Assembly: GCF_001280065.1 (NCBI RefSeq)
Contig: NZ_LGEA01000100.1
Span: forward strand, 1 to 64,000
Source: Streptomyces sp. NRRL B-1140
GTDB taxonomy: Bacteria; Actinomycetota; Actinomycetes; Streptomycetales; Streptomycetaceae
Direction of reading: 5' to 3'
Length of the DNA: 64,000 nucleotides
Numbering within the stretch: position 1 is the stretch's first letter; each line of letters begins with the position of its first letter. A model generated the notes under the pieces. It saw nothing but the letters and a program-made list of their open reading frames with translations. It was not told the DNA's origin and searched no databases. Positions 1 through 6,106 of this stretch are shown piece after piece. A program made the translations under genes and the position numbers.

Positions 1-706
1 GGGTGTGGCCGGGCGGGGGCGCGAAGCCCTGCGCGGCGGGCTGGGGTGCGGGGGCCGGGGGCGCAGGGGTGGGGGCGGGCGCGGGCTCCGGAGTGCCGGG
101 AACCCCGAACGCCGGCGGGGCGAAGCCGGGTGCGGTGCCGGTCTGCGGCTGCTGCGGGGCCGGTGCGGGCGCCTCCTCCTCGGCGACCTCGCCACCGAAG
201 TTCTTCAGCAGCGCCTCCAGACCTCCGTCGAAGCCCTGACCGACGGCGGCGAACCGCCAGACGTCCTTCAGGTAGAAGTCGCCGAGCATCACGGCCCGTT
301 CGGTGGAGAACTCCGAGCCGTTGAAGGAGTAGCGCGCCACCTCCTCGCCGCCCGCGACGATACGGATGTAGCCGGAGGCGATCTGCGACATCTGGCCGGC
401 GCCGTCGATCGTCGCTGTGAAGGACAGCTTCTGGATCTGCGACGGGATCCGGTCGAGCGTCACCCGGAAGGACTCGGTGTCGCCCGCCTGCGCGCCCAGG
501 AGCTGAATGGACTCCTCGGGGGACTTCGGCTGGTTGAAGAAGACGAAGTACCGGTCGTCCGAGAGCCGTTCGTCGGCGTCCAGGCCGAAGCAGCTGATGT
601 CGAAGCTCAGTCCGGGGCCGGCGATCTGTACACCTACGTACAGATCCGTACCCGCGGTGAGGTCACTGATCCTGGCCTTGTGGCCGCGTTGGAATTCCCT
701 GGCCAT
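1..706 (-). CDS. TerD-family protein, 3' end outside window
   Basis: Partial gene running off the left edge; at least 235 residues are visible. It begins MAREFQRGHKARISDL, followed by a TerD-like beta fold that includes an acidic segment DADERLSDDRYFVFFN typical of calcium-binding TerD/TerZ proteins. The recognisable domain covers roughly residues 1-180. The rest is a Pro/Ala-rich tail (repeated PAPAP, PTPAPP) of low complexity. TerD proteins are cytoplasmic calcium-binding stress proteins, abundant as paralogues in Streptomyces and linked to tellurite resistance and differentiation; the exact role of this paralogue cannot be read from sequence. The ATG at 704-706 is preferred because the TerD core starts directly after it. 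No strong ribosome-binding site is visible. Confidence 0.85.
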   Translation of the reverse strand, partial: MAREFQRGHKARISDLTAGTDLYVGVQIAGPGLSFDISCFGLDADERLSDDRYFVFFNQPKSPEESIQLLGAQAGDTESFRVTLDRIPSQIQKLSFTATIDGAGQMSQIASGYIRIVAGGEEVARYSFNGSEFSTERAVMLGDFYLKDVWRFAAVGQGFDGGLEALLKNFGGEVAEEEAPAPAPQQPQTGTAPGFAPPAFGVPGTPEPAPAPTPAPPAPAPQPAAQGFAPPPGHT

Positions 707-848
707 GCGTAACGACCGTCCCCCATCCAGAACGTAAGTGCGTCGCGCCAGGCTAACGGCAAACTCGGACATCCGACGAGGTCGGTACAGAGCCGGTACA
801 CAACGCCCACTCAGCCGTATCGGCTGTTCGCTCGCGGAAAGCGGCCGA

Positions 849-1457
849 TCACCCCGCGGGGTCGTCGTCCCTGGTGCCGGGCCCATGGGGCAACCGCTCG
901 GCGGCGACCACTCCTTCGAGATATCCCCGGGCCCGTTCCGTGCGCGGATAGGCCTCCAGGAGTTCCCAGAAGCGTGGCCCGTGCCCGGGAACGAGCAGAT
1001 GCGCGAGCTCGTGAAGGAGGACGTAGTCGACGACGTACTCGGGCATGCCCTGGAGGCGGTGCGAGAGGCGGATGCTGCCCTCGGCGGGCGTGCAGGAACC
1101 CCAGCGAGTGTTCTGATTGGTCACCCAGCGCACCGACGCGGGCCGGGCCCGGCCGTCGAAGTACTGGTCCGAAAGACGCCGGGCCCGCTCGGCCAGCTCT
1201 GCGTCGCCGAGGGCCCGCTTGCTCTCCTGGGCGGCGAGCTTGTCGAGCATGACGGTCACCCAGCGCTGTTCCTCCGCCTCGGACATCCGGGCGGGGATGA
1301 GGACCACGGTGCGATCGCCCTCGCGGTACGCGGAGACCGTTCGGCGTCGGCGGGCGCTCCTGCGTACCTCGATCGCGCTCGCCCTTGAGCCGCTCGGCGG
1401 CTGGCTCGTCGTGCTGCGCTGTGCGGTTCCGGCGCGGTGCAGTGGGTCGGCGGGCAC
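849..1457 (-). CDS. YgjP-like zinc metallopeptidase-fold protein
   Basis: 202 residues. HELAH at about 149-153 and His159 give the HExxH-x5-H zinc site of the YgjP/SprT-like (DUF45) family, with the conserved RWGSC at 118-122 just before it. The family is thought to be cytosolic metalloproteases of unclear substrate. No signal peptide or membrane segment is seen. The GTG start at 1455-1457 has no Shine-Dalgarno but has TAACGT exactly 6 nt upstream (1464-1469), the pattern of a leaderless Streptomyces transcript. The first 25 or so residues are low-complexity and the true start could lie a little downstream. Confidence 0.85.
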   Translation of the reverse strand: MPADPLHRAGTAQRSTTSQPPSGSRASAIEVRRSARRRRTVSAYREGDRTVVLIPARMSEAEEQRWVTVMLDKLAAQESKRALGDAELAERARRLSDQYFDGRARPASVRWVTNQNTRWGSCTPAEGSIRLSHRLQGMPEYVVDYVLLHELAHLLVPGHGPRFWELLEAYPRTERARGYLEGVVAAERLPHGPGTRDDDPAG

Positions 1458-1463
1458 GCCCCG

Positions 1464-1469
1464 ACGTTA
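1464..1469 (-). promoter_or_regulatory. Predicted -10 element of leaderless metallopeptidase gene
   Basis: TAACGT on the minus strand, 6 nt before the GTG at 1457. No ribosome-binding site lies between, so transcription probably starts at the first base of the start codon. No good -35 match was identified. Confidence 0.5.
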
Positions 1470-1535
1470 CCCGCTGCACACGGGGAAGTCCCGACTCCGG
1501 GACGCTTCGGTGCCGCCGCTGCCACAGGCCGTCGG

Positions 1536-1601
1536 ATTTGTACGATCCGGTCGCCGGGTTCGTATGACACGGGCGCCGGGTTTGTAAGGCTCGGTCGCCG
1601 G
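1536..1601. repeat. Three tandem 22-bp units
   Basis: Three adjacent 22-bp units (1536-1557, 1558-1579, 1580-1601) share the pattern RTTYGTA followed by a variable stretch and CGGKCGCCGG. They lie in the 484-bp gap between the divergently transcribed metallopeptidase and the ThiF-like gene. Function unknown; the array may hold protein-binding sites or be slippage-generated. Confidence 0.75.
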
Positions 1602-1641
1602 TCCGGTCGGCAGGACACGGTTGCGGTGTGGCCGGCACGGC

Positions 1642-1720
1642 CGCAGATCGCAGATCGCAGATCGCAGGTCGCAGGTCGCAGGTCGCCCGGCATGGCACAG
1701 CACGGCACGGCACGGCACGG
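1642..1720. repeat. 7-bp then 5-bp microsatellites
   Basis: Six 7-bp units, three CGCAGAT followed by three CGCAGGT, span 1642-1683. After a short spacer, CACGG is repeated four times at 1701-1720. These are simple tandem repeats in noncoding DNA. There are no spacers, so this is not a CRISPR array. They are candidates for strain-to-strain length variation. Confidence 0.85.
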
Positions 1721-1792
1721 CCACCGGATCACATGAACTGATCGCCGAGTCACACGCACCGTCCGTCGGACAGTACGACTAATTCCCACGCC

Positions 1793-1801
1793 TGTGGACA
1801 A
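1793..1801 (-). other. DnaA box (TTGTCCACA)
   Basis: TGTGGACAA on the plus strand equals the Streptomyces DnaA-box consensus TTGTCCACA on the minus strand. It is isolated, 140 bp upstream of the ThiF-like gene, so it is not an origin. It may be a dispersed DnaA-binding or regulatory site, or chance. Confidence 0.4.
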
Positions 1802-1941
1802 CTTTCAGCAGGCCGCGGCCGGGTTGGGCATGCTGGGTCTCGTCGGCGAAGCCATGGCGAGGCCGGTCCGGGACCAGGGGCCGTGCCCGCGCCGGGGGCC
1901 GTCGGCGTACGGGGACGATCTACGGCATACGGGGGCCTGGC

Positions 1942-3156
1942 ATGCATCCGATGGTGAAACCCGCGCTCAGGCGCGGCTGGCGCGACCTCAACACCGTGCA
2001 GTTCGGGATGACACCGGCGCACGCGATGACGCTCGGCCCGATGGACCTGGCCACGGGCAGCTTCCTCGACCTGCTGAACGGCACCCGAGGGCTGGAGCTG
2101 CTCCGCGAGGAGGGACGCCGCATGGACCTGCCCGACGGTCATGTCGACAAGCTGCTGCGGGGGCTGGCCCTGGCCGGCCTGCTGGACGACGCCCGCGGCG
2201 GCGGGCCGGCCGCAGACGCGCTGCGGAAGAAGAAGGAGGTCCTCGACCGGCTGCGCCCCGACCTGGCCTCCCTTTCCCTGACGACATCGGCACCCGGCGA
2301 CGCGATCGGGCAGCTGGCCGCGCGGCGCTCGCAGCACGTGCAGGTGCGAGGCGCGGGCCGGGTGGGTGCCGTGCTGGCCTCGCTCCTGGCCGGAGCCGGT
2401 GTGGGCAAGGTGGACGTGATGGACGGCGGCCGTGTGGAGCCGTGGGACGTCGCGCCGGGCGGGCTCCCCCCGGATGCCGTCGGCGACCGCAGGGACGAGT
2501 CGGCCCGCCGTGCCGTGCGCCGGGCGGCACCCGACCGGCCGCCGCGCGGCGCGACGGCGCACCCGCCCCCGGGGGACGGCGACCCCGGATTCTCGCTCGT
2601 GATCCTCGCCCCGAGGGACGACGTCGCCGTGCACGCGCCCGACCCGGCCGCGGCTGAGCCGCTGATGGCGTCCGGGACACCCCATCTGTACGCCGGTGTC
2701 GTGGAGGGCACCGGCGTGGTCGGTCCTCTCGTCCTGCCCGGCGAGACGGGATGCGCGGGATGCCTGCACGAGGACCGCGTCGACCGGGACCCCACCTGGC
2801 CGCGTCTGGTCGCCCAGTGGCGCTCGGGCAAGCAGCGGCAGGTGCCGCCCTGCGACCTGTCACTGGCCACGGCCGTGGCCGGACTCGCGGCCGCCCACGC
2901 ACTCGCTTTCCTCGACGGCCGGGCCCCCTCCAGCTCCGGGGCACGCTGGGAGTGCTCCGTCCCTGCTCTCCACTGGTGTGCGCGGCCGGTCCGGGCACAT
3001 CCGGCATGCCCGTGCGCTGCGGCGAAGAGAGGAAAAGGGGAGCACCCCTCGGAGGACGCGGAGTCGCACGAGACAATGGCTGTGCAACGGCCGTCGGAGC
3101 AGTGCCGTGAGGCAGAGGCGGAGCGGCCGGCTGGGACTTGGAGGGCGCATGTCTGA
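1942..3156 (+). CDS. E1-like (ThiF/TOMM-type) adenylyltransferase homologue
   Basis: 404 residues. A Rossmann nucleotide-binding stretch VRGAGRVGAVLASLLAGAGV begins at about 135, followed by DGGRVEPWD, resembling the ATP-binding core of ThiF/E1 enzymes. A CAGC pair (Cys271, Cys274) and a later CPC (about 357) could bind zinc. The N-terminal 130 residues resemble the leader-binding region of TOMM cyclodehydratase partner proteins. No precursor peptide or YcaO partner is nearby, so a RiPP role is unproven. The gene overlaps the following ABC1 kinase gene by 8 bp, implying coupled translation. By recollection the mycobacterial counterpart is Rv3196, next to the ABC1 gene Rv3197 and whiB7. The start at 1942 is chosen from the reading frame; no strong ribosome-binding site is visible. 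Confidence 0.75.
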   Translation: MHPMVKPALRRGWRDLNTVQFGMTPAHAMTLGPMDLATGSFLDLLNGTRGLELLREEGRRMDLPDGHVDKLLRGLALAGLLDDARGGGPAADALRKKKEVLDRLRPDLASLSLTTSAPGDAIGQLAARRSQHVQVRGAGRVGAVLASLLAGAGVGKVDVMDGGRVEPWDVAPGGLPPDAVGDRRDESARRAVRRAAPDRPPRGATAHPPPGDGDPGFSLVILAPRDDVAVHAPDPAAAEPLMASGTPHLYAGVVEGTGVVGPLVLPGETGCAGCLHEDRVDRDPTWPRLVAQWRSGKQRQVPPCDLSLATAVAGLAAAHALAFLDGRAPSSSGARWECSVPALHWCARPVRAHPACPCAAAKRGKGEHPSEDAESHETMAVQRPSEQCREAEAERPAGTWRAHV

Positions 3157-4519
3157 TCTTCCCCGGAAGGCGGTTACCCGGACCGCCAAGCTCGCCGCGC
3201 TCCCGCTCGGCATCGCCGGGCGGGCGACCTGGGGATTCGGCAAGCGGATCGTCGGTGAATCCGCCGAGCTCGTCGGCCGCGAACTCCAACAGCGCACGGC
3301 CGACCAGCTGTTCAAGGTGCTGGGTGAGCTCAAGGGCGGCGCGATGAAGTTCGGCCAGGCCCTGTCCGTCTTCGAGTCCGCGCTGCCGGAGGAGGTGGCC
3401 GGCCCCTACCGGGCCGCGCTGACCAAGCTCCAGGAGGCGGCGCCGCCCATGCCGACCCGGGCCGTGCACGCGGTGCTCGAGGAGCGGCTCGGCGAGGGCT
3501 GGCAGGAGCTGTTCCTGGAGTTCGAGGACAAGCCCGCCGCGGCGGCCTCGATCGGCCAGGTCCACCGAGGGGTGTGGCACGACGGCCGCGAGGTGGCCGT
3601 CAAGGTGCAGTACCCGGGTGCCGGCGAGGCCCTGCTGTCGGATCTGAATCAGCTGAGCCGCTTCTCCCGCCTGCTCGGCCCGCTGATTCCCGGCATGGAC
3701 ATCAAGCCGCTGATCACGGAGCTGAAGGACCGCGTCTCGGAGGAGCTGGACTACGGCCTGGAAGCCCAGGCCCAGCAGGCCCACGCGGAGGAGTTCACGG
3801 ACGACCCGGACGTGGTCGTGCCGCAGGTGGTGCACCAGTCCGACCAGGTCCTGGTCACCGAGTGGATGGACGGCGTCCCGCTGTCGGAGATCATCTCGGA
3901 CGGCACCCAGGAGCAGCGCGACCGTGCCGGTCAGCTTCTGGCCCGCTTCCTGTTCTCCGGGCCCGCCCGCACGGGCCTGCTGCACGCCGACCCCCACCCG
4001 GGCAACTTCCGGCTTCTGCCCGGCGGTCCGGAAGGCGAGGACGACTGGCGCCTGGGCGTGCTGGACTTCGGCACGGTCGACCGGCTCCCGGGGGGCCTGC
4101 CGGCCACCATCGGCGAGTCCCTGCGGATGACCCTCGACGGCGAGGCCGAGGCGGTCTACGAGCTGCTCTGCGCGGAGGGGTTCGTGAAGGAGACCATAGA
4201 GCTGGACCCGGACGCCGTCATGGACTACCTGCTGCCGATCATCGAGCCGGCCAAGGTCGAGGAGTTCACCTTCACCCGGGGCTGGATGCGCAGCCAGGCG
4301 GCACGGGTCGCCGACCCGCGTTCCCCGGCCTACCAGCTCGGTAAGCAGCTCAACCTGCCCCCGGCCTACCTGCTGATCCACCGGGTGACGCTGAGCACGA
4401 TCGGCGTGCTGTGCCAGCTGGGGGCGACGGTGCGGCTGCGCGAGGAGTTGGAGGAGTGGCTGCCGGGGTTCGTCCCGGAGGATCCGGCGGACGGCGAGGA
4501 GGCGGTGGCGCAGGCCTGA
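3149..4519 (+). CDS. ABC1/UbiB-family atypical kinase
   Basis: 456 residues with the full ABC1 signature: KFGQ (67-70), Ala-rich loop AAAAS (130-134) replacing the Gly-rich loop, Lys152 in VAVKVQYP, EELDYG (198-203), catalytic HADPHPGN (279-286) and DFG (306-308). ABC1/ADCK proteins are ATPases or kinases acting on lipid or quinone pathways in many organisms. In mycobacteria the syntenic ABC1 gene belongs to the WhiB7 resistance regulon, which suits its position beside wblC here. The ATG at 3149 lies inside the last codons of the ThiF-like gene, implying translational coupling. The ends are convergent with the wblC cluster. Confidence 0.9.
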   Translation: MSDLPRKAVTRTAKLAALPLGIAGRATWGFGKRIVGESAELVGRELQQRTADQLFKVLGELKGGAMKFGQALSVFESALPEEVAGPYRAALTKLQEAAPPMPTRAVHAVLEERLGEGWQELFLEFEDKPAAAASIGQVHRGVWHDGREVAVKVQYPGAGEALLSDLNQLSRFSRLLGPLIPGMDIKPLITELKDRVSEELDYGLEAQAQQAHAEEFTDDPDVVVPQVVHQSDQVLVTEWMDGVPLSEIISDGTQEQRDRAGQLLARFLFSGPARTGLLHADPHPGNFRLLPGGPEGEDDWRLGVLDFGTVDRLPGGLPATIGESLRMTLDGEAEAVYELLCAEGFVKETIELDPDAVMDYLLPIIEPAKVEEFTFTRGWMRSQAARVADPRSPAYQLGKQLNLPPAYLLIHRVTLSTIGVLCQLGATVRLREELEEWLPGFVPEDPADGEEAVAQA

Positions 4520-4535
4520 GTGCCGGCCTCGGGCT

Positions 4536-4646
4536 TCACCACCGGTCCGGGTCCAGGCGCCCCTCGATGGATCTGAGGTTCTCCCGGGAGCAGGCTTCGC
4601 AGTAGTGGCGAGGGGCGCCGTCCTCCAGGGAGTACGTCCAGGACAA
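4536..4646 (-). CDS. Possible small CxxC protein, TTG start
   Basis: A 36-residue peptide LSWTYSLEDGAPRHYCEACS followed by RENLRSIEGRLDPDRW. It resembles a family of small Streptomyces proteins with a YCxxCxREN zinc-knuckle-like motif. The only local initiator is TTG at 4644-4646. The reading frame is open and uninterrupted upstream to the TAA (4755-4757) of the preceding gene, without any ATG or GTG. The product could be a TTG-started protein, a readthrough extension of the preceding gene, or a remnant that lost its start. Confidence 0.45.
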   Translation of the reverse strand: MSWTYSLEDGAPRHYCEACSRENLRSIEGRLDPDRW

Positions 4647-4754
4647 CGCGCCGCGGGGGCCGGTCCGTTCGGTACGGATCGGCCCCCGCGGTGAGAGGTC
4701 GGCGACGGCAGTCCGGTCTCCTGTCCCGGAGAGCCCCGCCTCAGGTGGAGCGGA

Positions 4755-5078
4755 TTACTGCATGACCGCCATGGCGAGCGCCCGGCGGGCACGCAGCGAC
4801 GCGCGCTCCGCCCTGCGCTGCATCCGGCGGGCGGACGCCAGGCGCACGGCCAGGCGATCCCGCTCCGCCTCTTGCAGTCGCTCGCGCATATGCGCACGAG
4901 CCATGGCTTCGGGGATGAGTTGCATCTCTCGGGTCCTGTTCTGACGCGAGTCCTTCGCGCCGCTGGTGGGGAAGTCTTGGGTCGCCGAGCCGGCGGGCTC
5001 GTCAGTGGACGGCTTCATCGGGGCCTGCTTCTGGGGGTCGTGCGTGAAGGGACGGTCGATCGTTCCTGCGGTGTTCAT
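4755..5078 (-). CDS. Small basic hypothetical protein coupled to wblC
   Basis: 107 residues. The N-terminal 45 residues are polar and disordered (MNTAGTIDRPFTHDPQKQAP). The C-terminal half is strongly helical and Arg/Ala/Glu-rich (MRERLQEAERDRLAVRLASA), consistent with a coiled coil. Its ATG overlaps the wblC stop codon (ATGA, 5075-5078), so it is probably co-transcribed and translationally coupled. No catalytic motif is seen. Its placement suggests membership in the WblC-controlled operon, but the function is unknown. Confidence 0.7.
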   Translation of the reverse strand: MNTAGTIDRPFTHDPQKQAPMKPSTDEPAGSATQDFPTSGAKDSRQNRTREMQLIPEAMARAHMRERLQEAERDRLAVRLASARRMQRRAERASLRARRALAMAVMQ

Positions 5079-5443
5079 GCTGTGACCGGGTTCTTGCGCG
5101 GGCGGCCACGCGGCCGCTTCCGGGCGACGACGACACCCTGGACGAACAGCTCGCCACCCCAGACGCCCCAGGGCTCACGCCGCTCCTTGGCACCGGCGAG
5201 GCAGGCCTCGACGAGCGGGCAGGTACGGCAGAGGGACTTGGCGTACTCGACGTCCGCGGGCGACTCGGCGAAGAAGACCTCCGGGTCGTAGGAACGGCAC
5301 GGGACGGGTACGCCGAGGTTCTCGATGGCGTCGTCGAGCGCGGTGAGCGCGGTGAGCGGGGTCAAGGCGGGGTCCTCCGTGGAGCCGGGCTTGGGGATCG
5401 TGTCGGAAGGCGGTACGGACGGGGCGTGCGCTTCGAGTTGCAC
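5075..5443 (-). CDS. wblC: WblC/WhiB7 antibiotic-resistance transcription factor
   Basis: 122 residues. Four cysteines, Cys49, Cys72, Cys75 and Cys81, form the WhiB-family C...CxxCx5C site for a 4Fe-4S cluster. EPWGVWGG (90-97) is the turn motif that contacts the housekeeping sigma factor. PRGRPRK (111-117) is a C-terminal AT-hook, which distinguishes WhiB7/WblC from other Wbl proteins. WhiB7/WblC activates intrinsic antibiotic-resistance genes after translation inhibition and binds AT-rich DNA upstream of -35 elements. The GTG start at 5441-5443 has GAGGAAG 9-10 nt upstream. The leader contains a uORF, hairpins and an intrinsic terminator, annotated separately, and a promoter with the WhiB7 layout, suggesting autoregulation plus ribosome-mediated attenuation. 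Confidence 0.95.
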   Translation of the reverse strand: MQLEAHAPSVPPSDTIPKPGSTEDPALTPLTALTALDDAIENLGVPVPCRSYDPEVFFAESPADVEYAKSLCRTCPLVEACLAGAKERREPWGVWGGELFVQGVVVARKRPRGRPRKNPVTA

Positions 5444-5534
5444 GGTTCGTCTTCCTCGTCAGGTCGTCCGGCCTGTTGGCCGGGGGGTGGTGGTACCGGG
5501 TTCTTTTCTTGTCCCGAGGCTCCTTCGGTCCGTC

Positions 5535-5550
5535 GTCCCTGGTCAGGGAC
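5535..5550 (-). promoter_or_regulatory. wblC leader hairpin downstream of terminator
   Basis: GTCCCTG (5535-5541) and CAGGGAC (5544-5550) form a 7-bp inverted repeat in the wblC 5' leader between the attenuator and the start codon. It may compete in alternative leader folding. This is inferred from sequence symmetry only. Confidence 0.4.
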
Positions 5551-5592
5551 AAACAGAAGGGCCGCGGATCCCGGATGGGGTTCCGCGGCCCT
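5549..5592 (-). terminator. Intrinsic terminator/attenuator in wblC leader
   Basis: On the minus strand AGGGCCGCGGA (from 5592) pairs perfectly with TCCGCGGCCCT (to 5558) around a 13-nt loop, then TTCTGTTTGT follows (5557-5549 plus the last stem base). This is a GC-rich 11-bp stem with a U-rich tract, about 106 nt before the wblC start codon and 24 nt after the uORF stop. The placement matches the known attenuator of whiB7/wblC genes, which is bypassed when antibiotics slow translation of the uORF. Confidence 0.88.
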
Positions 5593-5603
5593 GAAGGCGC
5601 CGG

Positions 5604-5620
5604 CCTGATCGGCGATCAGG
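5604..5620 (-). promoter_or_regulatory. Hairpin spanning uORF stop codon
   Basis: CCTGATCG (5604-5611) and CGATCAGG (5613-5620) are inverted repeats that include the uORF stop codon at 5616-5618. A ribosome paused at the end of the uORF would mask this element. It is a plausible switch determining whether the terminator folds. Confidence 0.5.
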
Positions 5621-5903
5621 CTGGATCACTCCAGGGTTCTGGCCCACGGAAGGCCCACATCTGGTGGTGCTGCGTCGTCTGCTTCCGGAATCCGGCACCG
5701 GTCGCCGTAAAGGCATAGGCCTGTGCCTGTGCCGTTACTGCCGCTTCCAGTGCCTTGGTCGGTCGCTCATTGCGCTCACGGACGGGAAGGCCCGCGGGAG
5801 CAACGGAGGAGGACGCCGGGAGGACGGCACGAATGCCGGACAGACCGGTGCCCAGGTTCGAAACGCCGAGCATGCACGCGGAGACGGCCGAGCGATCGGT
5901 CAT
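5616..5903 (-). CDS. uORF (leader peptide) of wblC
   Basis: A 95-residue open frame in the wblC leader, beginning MTDRSAVSACML and ending QMWAFRGPEPWSDPA, with its stop 24 nt before the attenuator stem. whiB7/wblC leaders in actinobacteria carry uORFs whose translation senses ribosome-targeting antibiotics. The ATG at 5901-5903 has only a weak ribosome-binding site, and an in-frame start at 6011 exists nearer the promoter, so the N-terminus is uncertain. The peptide has no recognisable enzymatic domain and its role is probably cis-regulatory. Confidence 0.65.
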   Translation of the reverse strand: MTDRSAVSACMLGVSNLGTGLSGIRAVLPASSSVAPAGLPVRERNERPTKALEAAVTAQAQAYAFTATGAGFRKQTTQHHQMWAFRGPEPWSDPA

Positions 5904-6053
5904 TTTCACGATGCTGACGGAGCTGGTGTTGATGCTGATCACTGGACTCGCCTCCTCTCGGCGTCTAAGGGGACTGGGTGAACCAGTCCGACGGATATGC
6001 AAGTACACCACGGGGTCAGGGCCTCCGAGAAGGCCGCTGCTCTCGTGCCTAAG

Positions 6054-6093
6054 AACCTATGGGGATCGCTGGGGCATGCGCAAACTATTTTTT
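6054..6093 (-). promoter_or_regulatory. WhiB7-type autoregulated promoter of wblC
   Basis: On the minus strand an A/T-rich patch AAAAAATA (6093-6086) lies 2 bp before TTGCGC (6083-6078), followed by an 18-bp spacer and TAGGTT (6059-6054). WhiB7/WblC-activated promoters have an AT-rich element immediately upstream of the -35 hexamer, bound by the AT-hook. This is the most AT-rich patch in an otherwise GC-rich leader, and it predicts a transcript leader of about 600 nt. Confidence 0.78.
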
Positions 6094-6106
6094 CGACGAG
6101 TTCGTG

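Noticed and set aside
1642..1720. Possible CRISPR array
   Set aside because: Units are 5-7 bp and contiguous, without spacers or cas genes.
4755..5078. Fusion of the wblC-linked protein with the downstream CxxC peptide as one gene
   Set aside because: A clear TAA separates them; kept as a readthrough hypothesis only.
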